A DNA stretch of 64,000 nucleotides from Melanocharis versteri. Taxonomy: Eukaryota > Chordata > Aves > Passeriformes > Melanocharitidae. The notes beneath the pieces are model-generated. The model did not search any database, was not told the DNA's origin, and saw only the letters and a program-made list of their open reading frames with translations. Position numbers and translations under genes: made by a program. Below, piece by piece: positions 1-11,399 of the stretch. Within the stretch, counting starts at the first letter, position 1. Every line of letters begins with the position of its first letter. The stretch is taken from the NCBI GenBank assembly GCA_013397845.1, contig VZTG01007429.1, positions 82,197-146,196 on the forward strand, written 5' to 3'.

Positions 1-939
1 CGGATCCCCCGAGATCCCAGCTCCGTTCCCGACCTCCCCACATCCCACACAACCACAGGCAAAACGCTTCATCTCACAAAATTCAGTTACCCAGCTGTGA
101 AGGGAGGATAAGAAGAGCTTTGTTCCTCCAGGCCCTTGTTTGACGTTGCTGTGCAGACTGCAGCCCCTGTGAGGCAGAAACTCTTGCTCTTCCCTTGTAT
201 GTACAACTGCTGTTTTTTCTTTTTAAACAACCACTAAGTGAATCCATGATCCCAAAGGCTTAGGAGAGGTACCTGGAAGTACAACAGAGTGAGTGTGTTG
301 CTCTCCTGCACTGCCTGCAGCCTTTGGATGCAGGCTCAACTTCTGAGCGATTGCCCCAGCAGCCACAAACCTCAGGAGCCCCAGGCAGGCTGCAGCTAAA
401 TTTAGATCCTCTCTCGTGCTTCAGCTGGGATTTCCACAGATTGATTTCTCTCCCCAGTGCAGCCAGGCTGCTCAGAGGGATCCCTTGTTTCCCTGGTTAG
501 TTATTACCCTCCTGCAGGGAGAGAGGGCCCTGTTTGCACTGCGAGCACCAGCCAGGCTGCTCTGAGCAAAGCAGAGAGTGCCAAGTTTCTCCATCACAGC
601 ACCAAGGCCAGAACGTGCCCTGTGTGTGCCAGGAACCACGGGAAACCATCCCAACCATCCCTGGTGCTGCTGAGCCCCTGTGCAGAGCCAGGGGAAGGCC
701 GGGAAGAGCAGAATTCCTGACCCAGCTCCTCTGGGGTGCTGTGTGCCAAGGCCAGCTGTCCCCTTTGCCCAGGGTCACACGAGCCATGGGGAGCTCACTC
801 AGATGTGTGACCCCATCCCCTGCAGCATCACTTCCTGGAGGACTCAGATTATCAAACCCCAGGACTTGGCCCTTGCCAGATCAAAAAAAAAGCTCAATGA
901 AACTGAAACATCTTTGCCCTAGGGCCCCTTGATGCTTGC
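1..939. other. No gene seen; GC-rich unique sequence
   Basis: The first 50 bases contain several CpGs and could be the edge of something lying mostly outside the window. From about 450 to 930 both strands carry overlapping open frames of 60-132 codons, which is what GC-rich DNA does by chance; none has a recognisable domain. There is an A9 run at 883-891. I see no repeat family or RNA gene. Confidence 0.5.
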
Positions 940-1470
940 TTAACTGCATCACTCCATTAAGGATGACACAATTTAAGGCTGAATGTCTGGTTTGCATTAA
1001 GATTGATGGCAGCTGGTTAGCCATATTCTTTGGGTATTAACAGCAGAGCTTTATCCTGGTGATTTCTCGTTGCTCCTCCCAAGATGAAAGACTACAGTCT
1101 CAGCCAGCAGGAAACCAAGTTAGAATATTACCAGCAATTAAAGAGTCAAAAAGAAGCAAAGATAACTCTGCATCAGCAGCCAGACACCTATCAGACGGAA
1201 TGATTTCCAGGATTCCATGCACACTTTACCCAGGTCCCAACCTAAGCTGTGAAACAACATTTCAAAGACAATTAAAACATCAGAAGCAATCATGTGTGAA
1301 TATTCCTGAATGCAGCTACTAAATCAGGAACAATGACAGATCAGCAAAGGAAGAAATCATAGTTTAATCTAATCTTTAATGGGTGTTTATTAACTAAATG
1401 ATTACCCCAGTTTAGAATGAGCCACTTGTTACAGACTGAGCTGTATCACAGCTTTGGCCATATTGGATCC
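940..1470. promoter_or_regulatory. Candidate conserved non-coding tract (motif-rich, AT-rich)
   Basis: This stretch contrasts with its GC-rich neighbours: it is AT-rich, poor in CpG and dense in short motifs typical of developmental enhancers. Seen directly are TTTGCATTAA at 991-1000 (POU/homeodomain-like), an E-box CAGCTG at 1010-1015, ATTAA runs near 1036 and 1271, and TTTATTAACTAAATGATTA around 1386-1404. Such texture is common in amniote conserved non-coding elements. Conservation itself could not be tested, so the call is an inference. Confidence 0.25.
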
Positions 1471-2660
1471 AAGGCTCAGCATTCAACAGGTTCTGGGCAG
1501 TGAAAATGAGATTTGTATATGGACTGACCATGCCTGATCCTGCTGGAACATCCTATGGTAACTAAAGGATCTGGACAGAGGCCACTGGCACAGACTGGGA
1601 AATGGGCAGCAAACCAAGGAGTCATAGTTAAAAATGGGGGTAATATCAGAGCACAGAAGAAGTGGAAAAAAAAATTAATGTGTCCCCACGATTGTTGCAG
1701 AACAGAAATATTTAGAAAAGGACTCCCTGGAGGGAGAGGAGGGACTGTTTCTGAGAGAAGACCAAGGGAGCCACAGCCTGGTGGGTTGCTGGTGAGAGGT
1801 TTGAGTTGTTCAGGCTGAGAAGGCAGAGTGGGGCAGGAACTTGTGAGTGGAATTTGAACATATTCACTGTGAGAAATGGTAGGAAATGGTGGGAAATGTC
1901 ACCTGTCAAGCACTGCTGCTGTTCCCTGCAGCCATTAAACCAAGGCTGAACACCCTGGTGAAAGAGAGACCTGGGTCTCCCAAGGGGACACAACACCAGG
2001 GAAGCCTCCCCTGCCCACCGAGTTCCCAGCTGGAAGAGCTGCAAGCCCACATTAAACAGCAGCAGCCAAACACCTCTGACCACACTCTCACAGCCCATGA
2101 GACCACCAGGATGGCCTTTGTCCTCAGAGCTGTACGGCCAAGCTCCTGCTCAGTGATTCAGTTGATCAGCCTCAGTTTCTCTGCAAAAAGCCCCAGCAGA
2201 GGAGCTCAGCAGTGAGCAGGCCAGCTCTGGGTCCTGCTCTCTGATCATGGCCACGAGCACAGGCCTGGCACTGGATAGATGGCAGTGCTTAGCTCTGCAT
2301 TAGAGTGGGTAAGTGCTGAATAGAAAAAGGGTCTGATCTTACTTCCAAAGCCTGCAGGGATAGGGCAGGAATTTAACTGAAGAGAAAGAGCAGCGTTCAC
2401 CCACCTTTCATCCTCCTCTAATATGCTCTGTCTTTCCAGACAACTAATTCTGTTCTCTCAGGGATAAGCCAGCATCTTGCTGGGCTATTTTTAATCCTCC
2501 TCAGCTACCCAGGTGGACAACTGTATTTGTGGAGAGCTCCCCAGGCGGGCTCAAACACACTCAATTACTGAATCCTCAGGTCTTGGACTCCAGCTCCTGC
2601 TTCTCCAGAGGTAAATGTGTCACTGCCTCCTCGGGGCCTCTGGCCTGACACACATTCCAC
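1471..2660. other. No gene seen; unique sequence
   Basis: Open frames of up to 128 codons on both strands (for example 1712-2098 on - and 1886-2215 on +) overlap each other and have no recognisable domain. The string CCTCAGTTTCTCTGC near 2170-2184 resembles the conserved core of MIR-type SINEs, but the flanks do not extend the match, so I do not call it as a repeat. Confidence 0.45.
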
Positions 2661-3060
2661 CTTCCTGGAGCTCACTTCATTAACCAGCAGTGCCTACCTC
2701 TCGCTTTATTGCTTCTTTGGCTTGAAGGGTGGCTGAGCTAAGGGTTTATCAAAGCAGATCATCCGCAGCTGGCTCAGTGCTGCAGCAAAACGCTCACTAA
2801 TGGCCCAGCTGGAATTCAGCTTTTGGTCTCACCCCTGCCCAGGTGTCTCTGCACAGAGTCAGTGCCTTTGTGTCATTGCCTTGACATTGGCCCCAGGCCT
2901 GAGATGGGGGCTCAGTTCTGTCCCCTGTGGATGGAACAAAGGTACTCATTTGCATCAGTAATCACCCACCACGCCAGGCCAAATATTGTCCTTGTTTTCA
3001 TTAGAAGATTAATTTGTGCTTGGGAAGAAAAGATTAAAGCGAGTTGTCTTCGCTGCCCAG
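2661..3060. promoter_or_regulatory. Candidate regulatory tract with a perfect octamer
   Basis: The tract contains two CAGCTG E-boxes (2766-2771 and 2806-2811), a perfect POU octamer ATTTGCAT at 2948-2955, and an ATTAATT homeodomain-type site at 3008-3014, in an otherwise low-CpG background. The clustering suggests a non-coding regulatory element. No coding frame across it looks protein-like. Cross-species conservation is untested. Confidence 0.25.
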
Positions 3061-4458
3061 ATGGAGGAAGAAGAAAATTGCTTTTGCTGTGTCTTCAGCA
3101 GTGGATTCACCCCCTCCACACCCAGTGCTGTACCACTAACTCACGGTGCTTGGACACGAACAGGACACCCTGGGATAACAAACAGCCCCAGATGGTTTGT
3201 GTCTGCAATATAGCTCATGTCACACCTCGATAGATTGTCTTCCACTCAGATTTATCTCCCCAAAGCAAAATGGCTCAAAGGTAATATTCTGGGGCATTTT
3301 TTTCATTTAAAAAAAAGGTGATTTATATTAGGGGGAAAAGCCTGGAAGGGCACCAGTTTCTTTTTGCTGTTCTACATCCAAAGACCTGATCAAGAGCTGG
3401 TGTTGGTTAAGGCATTGTGGCATTTCATCCAGCACTACAAAAATTGTTAAGCCTCTACATCTTTTCCTAGTGGGAAAAAATAGGTGACCTGTGCATTTAT
3501 TTTAAGACAATGATTTTTTTTTTGTAGTTATATCTGCCAAGATCCAAGAGACATTCCCACCATCAGCCAAGGTGGAGAGGTTTGCATCAATCTTTTGGTC
3601 ATGGGGGAGTTCGTAATAAATCCCAACTTCTGGCATGAGCTCCAAGAAGTTTCACCCCAAGGCCAGCACTGTGTGTGATGCTGTGACCCTTGGCTTTAAT
3701 GTGCATATTAACACATCCCACGTGTCTTTGGAAAAGGCTGCTGAGCAGCAGAGGACGTTTGGAACTGCTGTACAGCAAGACACAGACATTTGCTGCTGTG
3801 TGACTTGCAGTGCATTCTAATAATCACACAATTAGAGCTGCAATCTGCTCACCCTGCCAAAATGAAGAGGTGAAATTATTTGAGAATTCTCTCTGATGAT
3901 CCTCACAGATCCCATAAGGTGACACCACAACAAAAGCCAGCAGAGGAATGTGGGGTACTTGGGAAGAGCTGTTTGTGTTTGCTAATAAACAGTGAACCAG
4001 CACAAGCACAGGACAGATATCCAGGGGTGGGACCCTCTCCAGTGGCCTCCTGCTGCCAGGGAGTCACCCTCTCAACTGAGTCCTCAGCCTAGACGCCTCC
4101 TAGGAGAAGAGAAAGAAAATCAGAGCTTCATGTGAGCTTCTAGGAAATAGATTTATTGCCAGTTGCTTTTCTGAGTCTTCTGCTTTCCCTCTTGCTGCAG
4201 TCCCGGTGTGGCAGAGAGGAACATGACCCTTTTCTTCTCTTGTCCTTTTTCCCAGTGACCACAGCAAGCACGAGGAAATGCAGATTCCAAACAAACCTGC
4301 TGGGCAGCCTCAACCCAAGGCCAGTGTGGGCTGTTCAAGGGTCAGCAGGTGTTTTCCATGAAGGGAGCAACACCAGTTTGGGGATGGGCAGGATCAAGTG
4401 ACAGGACAGAGGGAGCAGTGACACACAAGAACAGCAGTCAAACACTGGGCTGGCCAAG
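3061..4458. other. No gene seen; unique sequence with A/T runs
   Basis: Homopolymer A and T runs are scattered over 3298-3530. Short open frames occur on both strands with no domain or splice context that stands out. No transposable element is recognised. Confidence 0.45.
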
Positions 4459-4482
4459 CAGACAGACAGACAGACAGACAGA
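4459..4482 (+). repeat. (CAGA)6 microsatellite
   Basis: Six perfect tandem copies of CAGA, 24 bp in all. It is an ordinary tetranucleotide microsatellite, likely length-polymorphic, in non-coding sequence. Confidence 0.95.
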
Positions 4483-5487
4483 TATCTGCGCTGCAGTGTG
4501 GAATGGAAAAGCTGGATGTTAACACACACGCACCATCTGGACACTGAGGGGACATCTTGTCTCATCAGAAGGTTCTTAAAATCTAAAATCTGCTTTGCAG
4601 GAGTACAAACTATAGCCAGAATGCCCGCAGCACAAACTGCTCTGTGCCAAAGGCCCACAGCCACTTCTCAGGGCCTCCCTGCCAGTGCCAGATGTGTCCT
4701 AGATACACCAGGTGTGAGCTTAGACCATGGCAAGAAGATCAGGACTGATGTGAACTTGATTCAAATCCCATGGGAAGTCGGTCTGGAAAGCAGAGGGAGA
4801 GAAAGCTGCAGAGCTGATGGACTTGGAGCAGCCTGTGTTGCTAAGGAGACAATCACAGCATCCTCCAGCTGGAATTTCCTCAGGGATGGAGGGCTCCATG
4901 CCCAGGAACATCATCTCAGCCCCAAGGGGATGAAGCCACCACCAGCCAGGGTCAGGTTGATGTCATGGCAAGGTCCTGGCAGGCAGGGGCAGATGATGTC
5001 CCAACCAGCTGGACCCAAGGGAGCGAATCTTCAGCAGGCACCAAACCCAACCACGGCTGTGAGTTTGGTACAGACCCTCTGCCTGAGGCTGCAGAGCAGG
5101 ATTTCACATTATCTCATCTTCCTCACTGCTGAAGGTCACGAGTTCATTCCTCAGCACCCTGGTTCTCACAGCTGGAGAGAGGACAGAGCTGACGGCAGGA
5201 CAAGCCCTGTGAAAAAGGCAGCACTGGCCATCTGGTGGGGTGGCTTTCTGTGACATCTCTCCTGGTGCAGCAAACCGTGACCCTGGAAGGCTTCTCCCAC
5301 CTACTCAGTGGCTCTGCATGGCTGGTTATTAATGCTGCTGCCAGATCAGCTTCTCCCAGGATTTGCTTATCTCCTGCTTTGTGAACGCCTGACAGCTTTC
5401 GGGATTGCTGCTGGAGATTCCAGGAGGAAACTGAGAGGTGGAATCGGGCTGAGCAGCTTCAGTTCTCAGCCATCGGAAGCAGGAGGC
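4483..5487. other. No gene seen; chance open frame
   Basis: An open frame of 251 codons (4498-5253, +) spans most of this stretch. Its translation has no domain, no regular hydrophobic pattern and mixed low-information composition, and the region is GC-rich with few stop-forming triplets. I treat it as a chance opening, not a gene. Confidence 0.5.
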
Positions 5488-5528
5488 GATGGATGGATGG
5501 ACGGATGATGGATGGATGGATGGATGGA
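5488..5528 (+). repeat. (GATG)n microsatellite
   Basis: A 41-bp run of GATG/ATGG units with two interruptions (an ACGG variant and a one-base phase slip) in its centre. It is a typical imperfect tetranucleotide repeat. It lies inside chance open frames on both strands, which explains their repeated Asp/Gly/Trp/Met or His/Pro/Ser residues. Confidence 0.95.
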
Positions 5529-6170
5529 CAGCACCCCCAGGCTCTGTGGTGCCTCTCAGGATGCTCCCAGGGCCACAAAACACCCGGGACCAAAGCTCAG
5601 CCCCTCAGGCTGGAGCCAGGCTGCTCTTGGATGAGAAGTCAGCCTTGAGGGAATGCAGCCCTGTGTCCTGCCTGTCCCTCAGTGAGTGGGGTCTGGGCTC
5701 TCACAGGGGGCTGGGTTGTGGGTCTGGAACAGGGCCCAGCCATGGATGGGGGCTGGACCCCTCCTGGAGCTCTACAAACACAACAAATGGGCAGCTCTTG
5801 GCTGCCAAACACAGACTTGGGGCTTCCAGTGGGAAATTTGACTTTGGTCAGCCTTTCCCAGGCTTTGTTGGGATTGATGCCACAGATCCCAGATCCCACC
5901 TCACACTGAGGAGCTGCTTCAGTGCACCCAGCACAAAGGCCCTGCCAGCCACAGGGCACAAGGATTTCATCCCACCAGTCCTGTGCCTCTCCCATGTGCC
6001 TCATAACCACTGGCTTGCACAGGCAAAGAGAACTCAGCAAATCCTCGAGCCACAGGTGGCTGCAAAGTGCTCTGGAAATTGCCAGCTGCTGGGGCAGGGA
6101 GTTCCCTGTAAATGTCTTCTTAAAAATTGGTTTAATGAGGGAAAGCGCACTCAGCATCCACAAATTCTGG
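5529..6170. other. No gene seen; GC-rich unique sequence
   Basis: Overlapping open frames on both strands (5489-6271 on +, 260 codons; 5639-6163 on -, 174 codons) run through this stretch. The first starts inside the GATG microsatellite and neither encodes a recognisable fold. Mutual antisense overlap of this kind is expected from GC-rich composition. Confidence 0.5.
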
Positions 6171-6460
6171 CATTTTTGTGTTATTGGTTCCTATTTCATC
6201 TATTATTTACAGAAAAAATCTATTTGGGAAAAAAAGAGAAGCCCTCTCTTCTGAACTCTTTCCAGGACTGACTCAGCAACTTAATTTTTATGCTGGCTAC
6301 TTTCTTGCTTCTCTTCTCTTTCTTGCTAATTTTTTAAATTTTCCACTTAAAATCCTTATTTGCATGATAGGTCTGTCCAGCCTTGAGGAGATTTTTCTTG
6401 TCTTTGACTTTCATCTCATTTTCTCTTCACTTTTATTTTTCTTCAATTAAAAACCAGCTT
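6171..6460 (+). other. T-rich/pyrimidine-rich tract with an octamer
   Basis: Composition switches sharply to T/C-rich on the + strand. A perfect POU octamer ATTTGCAT is present at 6358-6365. The tract could be a regulatory element or only a low-complexity pyrimidine stretch. Confidence 0.3.
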
Positions 6461-6743
6461 TGAATTATTCCACTGAAGCATTCCCTTCCCCATCTTCCTC
6501 TTCCCCCAGAGAGCTCCACCAACTCTACTCCTGCTGGATCCTTCTGCGATCTCAGCACATTGGCATCACAGGAGAAAAACTCCAGCAGGGAAAAGTGCAG
6601 ATTCACCTCTGGAAGTCAAGAGCTGAAAAATTCCCGAGCATATCCTCGGACTGGTATCCTGAAAAAGCCCAGTTTGGCTCTGGACCTGTCCCAAGGCTGG
6701 CGCAGGGGAGTTGTGCACTACAGAAACTCCCATTGCTATGCAA

Positions 6744-7282
6744 TAAACCTAAGTCCTAACCATAAATTAACAATAACCAAACCTAACCTAACCCTAAACC
6801 TAACCAAAGCCTAACCCTAATCTCAACCCAACCCCTAAGCATCAAGACTAACCCCAAGCCTAACCCTACCCAAGCTCTAAACCTTCACTATGTAATAAAC
6901 TCTAAAACCTAAAAAAAATCAACAATAACCCAGCCCTAACCTAACCCAAACTTAACACAAGCCTAACCATAAGAGCAAGGCTAGCCCTAAACCCAACCCT
7001 AACCCTAACACAAACCCTAACCCCAATCCTATCATTAACCCAACCAAACCCAACCCTTACCTAACCCCAATATAACCCTAACCCCCATCCTAGCCCAAAC
7101 CAACCCAAACCCAATATAACCCTAACCCTAATCCTAACCCAACCCAACCCTTACCCAGCCCCAATATAAATCTAACCCTAATCCTAGCCCAACCCAACCC
7201 TTACCTAACCCCAATATAACCCTAACCCTAATCCTAGCCCAAACCAACCCTTATCCAACTCCAACCCTAACCCCAACCCTAA
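6744..7282 (+). repeat. Degenerate interstitial telomeric repeat (CCCTAA)n
   Basis: About 540 bp of imperfect CCTAAC, CCCTAA and CCAACC units with the C-rich telomere strand on +. Perfect CCCTAACCCTAA-type dimers survive in places (for example near 6997-7010, 7118-7132 and 7217-7231), but most units are diverged by C/A substitutions or indels. Vertebrate telomeres are (TTAGGG)n, so this is an internal relic of telomeric sequence, either from fusion or rearrangement or from telomere-repeat insertion at break repair. The divergence argues for age, or for a subtelomeric variant array instead of a recent terminal sequence. The last ~220 bp has longer-range order (separate entry). Confidence 0.92.
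7041..7260 (+). repeat. ~50-bp higher-order repeat inside the telomere-like block
   Basis: The non-telomeric marker AATATAA recurs at 7069-7075, 7113-7119, 7163-7169 and 7213-7219, spacings of 44, 50 and 50 bp. Between markers the order is conserved: CCCTAACCCTAATCCTA, then CCCAACC variants, then CTTACC and CCCCAATATAA. This shows that variant telomeric units were amplified as a block after diverging, in the manner of a minisatellite. Confidence 0.85.
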
Positions 7283-7531
7283 TTTTTATTTTTGGGGTGG
7301 TTTTGGTGTCCCCTTCCATGCTTTTAAGGCATGTTCACCTCTGCAGGATCAGCCAGGATCACACCCTCTCTGTTGTGCAGAGGAACAACTTTAACAGAAG
7401 GAATGAGCCTCTCTTCCCACTCCTCACCCTGCCCTGGCACAGCCTTTCAGGAAAGGGAAGAAATCCCTCTCAGTGAAAGGAATGAGAAGGAGATGTCTTT
7501 ACAAACCAACTGTGGGCCTGATCCTGAGAGG

Positions 7532-7920
7532 TGAAAGAATAAATGGGGGGGAACCATAAATTCCATAGGAATTCCACTAATCGACACAGACTCAAGACTG
7601 TGCTAAATCTCTGGATTTAGAGAAAAAGAACAGAAACACAAGGAAAAAGAAAAAAAGAAGGGGGGTACACATTAGAAAGGGGTCTATATTAAGATGATTT
7701 GGGAAGTCTGTGCCTCTCAAGTACTTCAGCCAATGGGGAAGGAGAGAGGGAAACACGGCCGGGAAATTGGGATAAAAAGGCAGCTGCATCCTCTAGCAAC
7801 TTGAGAGACCCCAGGGGAAATGCCCCACGGCCTCTCCCTTTATTCCAATAAAGTTACAGCACTCCTCTGTCTCCTTTTTGGACATAAACCTCTGGTGTTT
7901 GTGCATTAATTTTCCTGACA
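7532..7920 (+). mobile_element. Probable solo LTR of an avian endogenous retrovirus
   Basis: A compact Pol II promoter/terminator arrangement of LTR type is visible: CCAAT box at 7730-7734, TATA-like ATAAAA at 7772-7777 (about 40 bp downstream), and a poly(A) signal AATAAA at 7847-7852 (about 75 bp after the TATA box), followed by a GT/T-rich U5-like stretch. The proposed ends are TG at 7532-7533 and CA at 7919-7920, giving about 389 bp. The 5-bp flanks (AGAGG versus TCAGG) do not match, so the target-site duplication is lost or the ends are slightly off. No gag, pol or env sequence adjoins it, hence solo. It could drive or terminate local transcription on + but shows no coding capacity. Confidence 0.6.
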
Positions 7921-8139
7921 TCAGGATGGCTCCCTTGGCATTTGGCAGGATCCTAACGAGCCCCAGACTCACACCTCCCGTGCCACAGCCTCCAGCAATG
8001 CTGCAGACGCCGCTTGCAGAGGGGACACTGCAAATGCCTCAGGAAAACACAGCGAGCCAAGACTCCAGCAGCCACAAATCAAACTGGCACAGATCCGTGT
8101 GATGCTGCTGATCTCGAGCGAGTGGCTCCCTGCTCACAT
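7921..8139. other. No gene seen; short unique spacer
   Basis: Unique sequence between the LTR and the next AT-richer tract. Short open frames only. Confidence 0.4.
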
Positions 8140-8260
8140 TAGAGTGAGGCAGCTCACAATACGACTTCAAATTTGCCAGGTAGTCACCGAAAAATACGGA
8201 AAGCTGATTGCTTTCTTTGCTAATTGTGGAATGTTGTAGAGACCCGCCGGGCCTTGGGGA
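8140..8260. promoter_or_regulatory. Candidate conserved non-coding segment
   Basis: A short AT-richer island with retained CpGs (the CACCGAAAAATACGG stretch near 8185-8200) and a CTAATTG-type homeodomain motif near 8220. CpGs kept in AT-rich sequence often mark constraint, but this is an inference from composition alone. Confidence 0.2.
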
Positions 8261-9989
8261 AGGAGGGAACGAAGGGTTACATGGCTCATGTGCCAGCTGA
8301 GGCATCAGTGGTGCTCCTTCCCTTGTTCCCACTCTGGAAATAGCTGCTGTTGAGCAGCAATACTGATATTTTTCAGCTCCATTTAATGCCAGCAGGATCA
8401 TGCCTGCATTGAGGTCACCCAAATGACTGCAGTGTTTTGGAGAGGGAGATCCGTGTCGGCTTTCGTTGTCTGTCAGGCGTACCTGGATCATCCCAGCTGC
8501 TGCTGCAGCAGGGAAGGCCACACAGGCTAAAAATGAGCTGGCTTTTCCAGGAGAGCTCTGTAATCCCACTGCTGCCCCAGGGAGACTGTTACCACCAGAA
8601 CACAGCACCAGGAAAACACACAAGGATAAGGAGCAGTCCAAACATCTGGGTAGCTCTCCCTGACAGCAGCCAAAAAGAGGTATCTGGGAAAAGCACGAGA
8701 ATTGATAGCAAACACATCATTTTCCCCCAAACAGCCTCTCAGATTCCAACTTCTGTGTCTCATTCAGAGTTAGGCAGTGCTTTCATGTATTTAGTATCTC
8801 TAAGCAGATTTCTCTGCCATTAATCAGTGTGACATTCCCTGATATTGTATAAACCATCCTGCAGCGAGGAGTTCCTCAGCTGAACTATCAGTGCCAGCAC
8901 CAACCTCCTTTCATTTCTTTTGATGTTGCCACCTACAAGGGGAAGCTTCCCCTGGTGCTTTCTTGTGCTGGAAGCGCACATCCAATGCCTGCCCACCCTC
9001 CACAGGCTTCTCCTGACTCCACAGCCCTTCCTCACACACCCCTGCCAGCAGAACTCTCTCAGGTGGAGCAGTCAGAGCTACCTGCTCACCCCTTGCACAG
9101 GGGATATCACAGAATTCTGAATTTCTCCCAGTTATCCTGGATCTTTTTTGAACTGGGAAGCCCAGAACTGCACAGTGCAGGTGGGCTGCCAGGGTGACCT
9201 GACCTGGCAGCAGTTCCCACATCCCTGCTCCTCATTGTGATCACTCCTGACACACCTTTGCTAGGAGGAGAAGGGATCCAAGTGGGAGATGTAGCTGAGC
9301 TCTGCCAGTTGCTGCCATTCAGGAAAAGGGGCTGGACAAGATCTTCCTAAACAAAGGCTAAAAAATCAGTGTCCCACACACAAAACAAGTCCCCACAGTC
9401 CTGGGCCCAGCCCCAGCCTCCATTATTTTGGGGCAGGAGAGGAGGAGAGACAGAAAGGATTAGCTACGCTCGGCTGAATAACTGGCGTGATCCAATTAGA
9501 GGCCTGTTCTAGGAACATGGACACAGCTAAGGAGAGGTGAAGCCAACTGAATCCTGTCCCTGCCCTCCTTTCACAATGGATGCCAAGCCTGGCCTCCTCA
9601 GCACAGCTGCCCATCACTGAGCTCCCCACCAGGCACAACCAAGCGTGAAATCCTGGCCGGCGGAACGGGGAGCACAATCACCCACCACGGACCACGAGCA
9701 GGAAGAAGCAGATGGAGAAGCCAAACGTTTCCCCCAGCCCCTTTTCCATGGGAGGCAGTGGCACACAGGCAGCCAGGCAGTGCCAGCACGGAGCTGGCAC
9801 TTCATTACCCATCTCCTGCCCAGCCCTTTGCCATCACTCCCTGCTCCCGCCGTGCCTCTCCCTGGAAGCTGCTGCTTGGCCAAGCACGAGAGGCTCTCTG
9901 AAGAGGATCAGCCATGTGCCATTATCAGCTGGCATCTGCAGCCTTATCGGGTGTCTTTGGAAAGCTCCTCAGCTCAGGGCAGCCTCCAC
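8261..9989. other. No gene seen; unique sequence
   Basis: A minus-strand frame of 200 codons (8039-8641) and several overlapping frames on both strands have no recognisable domain. A small AT-richer patch near 9465-9515 retains CpGs and a CCAATTAG motif and may be constrained. The string at about 9155-9200 faintly resembles internal avian CR1 sequence but is too short to call. Confidence 0.45.
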
Positions 9990-10560
9990 CTTTTTAATTT
10001 CTAAAAGGCTGATGCTAAGTAATTGTTTAATATCTCCACAGCGTTTGCTCCCCTTTATCTCGGGATCCCTGCTGCAATTCATTGACGGAGCTGTCTTTTC
10101 TCTTTCTCTATTCCACCGTGGATGTATTAGAAAATGCTTTCATTGTAGGCAGAGATACTTGCTGCTAATTGATGCTTATTATTCCTTTTAAGCCTGTAAT
10201 TGCTTTCTCTTGTCTAAATTTACTCCTTTCTCCTCCCCCCAACTCTTTCTCAAATTGCTTTGGTTTTCTCTTCTAATCAGCCCAAATCCTGGTGTTCCAA
10301 AGATTATCTGAACGGGTGCCAAAGGTTTTGCTGTTGCTTTGACACGCTGGCTTTTCACATCTGTGGAGTTTACCTCAGCTCCTTGAATATTTACAGGCAA
10401 ATTGGGTGGCCTGCAACTGGTAATCTCTCAACTGCCTTAATGAGGGCAGATTTTAGGTGTCAGCTTCCATGCAGACTTTTGATTAGAAGGCTACAAAGGG
10501 TCCTTAGAATTATCTCTTACACAACACAGGATTTCTGAGTCAACTCTCTCAGCGGATAAT
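9990..10560. promoter_or_regulatory. Candidate enhancer: three TAATTG sites in a long AT-rich tract
   Basis: Three identical homeodomain-type cores TAATTG occur at 10020-10025, 10166-10171 and 10197-10202, with further TAATC/GATTA sites near 10273 and 10481 and HMG-box-like CTTTGA or ACAAAGG strings. The tract is about 570 bp, AT-rich, CpG-poor and free of recognised repeats, bounded by GC-richer DNA. This is one of the strongest enhancer-like textures in the window. Function and conservation are inferred, not shown. Confidence 0.32.
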
Positions 10561-11399
10561 GAAACAAATGGAACAAGTGGAAGGAAATGCAATTTTGTTT
10601 GGAACTGAGAGAGAACCTGTTTTTTCTGATAAGCTCTGTTATTTTTTCCCCAGACCTTTACCGGACTGACCCAAAGGAGTTTCCAGCCCATCATTCCCTG
10701 GAAGACCAGACTGCCCCTCACTGAAGCCTTCCCAGCCATACTTATCCTGATTTACTTCTTTAAAATTTTCCAAAGCCTGTGGAGGTCTGTAACTCTGTTC
10801 CTTATCTTAATTTTCGTGCTGTATCCACCTGATCCTTCGGGCTGAGCTCAGCAGCTGCGTTGAGCCACACAAGTCCTTCCCAGTCTGTTCCATTCTCCAC
10901 AGGCAGCACAGGAGCTGCCCAGGCTGCATGGACAGGACACAGAGCAGAGCTTTCCCTGCAGAGTCTCTGCTCCTCATCCAGGATTATCTCCAGAAACTGA
11001 AACGAGGGGAGGGGGTGCAGAAGGAACAGTGAGGATGATGAGCACAGGGAATCTTCCCACTGGGTGGACAGGAATGAGTGAGCCCCAAACATCCCTCACT
11101 GGGAAGCAGGGCCACGGCTGAAGCCAGCCCCATCCAGCAGCACTCCCAGCTGGACCAGCTTTGCCCCCAGAACGGCTTCTGGGAGTGTTTTAAATCCTTC
11201 CATCCTCACGCATCATCCATCCACACTGCAATCTGAGAGCCAGGGCAGCACAGCCCACCCAGGTCCCCGTGGGGGAGAAGCCACAGGCTCCTGAAGTGCC
11301 TGGTGAGCAGCTGAGCCTCAGCCCCGAGCAGACACCACATAAATATCCCCGGCATCTCCAAGCACCACGCTGGAACACGGAGGAACAAGAACAATTACT
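10561..11399. other. No gene seen; unique sequence
   Basis: Open frames on both strands of 60-96 codons without domains. No repeat is recognised. Confidence 0.45.

Noticed and set aside
2168..2184. CCTCAGTTTCTCTGC string resembling the MIR core
   Set aside because: Flanks do not continue the match; the string is short enough to occur by chance.
4498..5253. 251-codon open frame on +
   Set aside because: No recognisable domain or regular composition; nothing around it suggests a promoter or splice structure.
5489..6271. 260-codon open frame on +, the longest in the window
   Set aside because: It begins inside a GATG microsatellite, overlaps a 174-codon frame on the other strand, and shows no domain, signal or splice context. 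GC-rich composition explains it.
8039..8641. 200-codon open frame on -
   Set aside because: No domain; one end is antisense to unrelated short frames and the other runs into an AT-richer tract.
9155..9200. Faint similarity to internal CR1 sequence
   Set aside because: Too short and not extendable in either direction.
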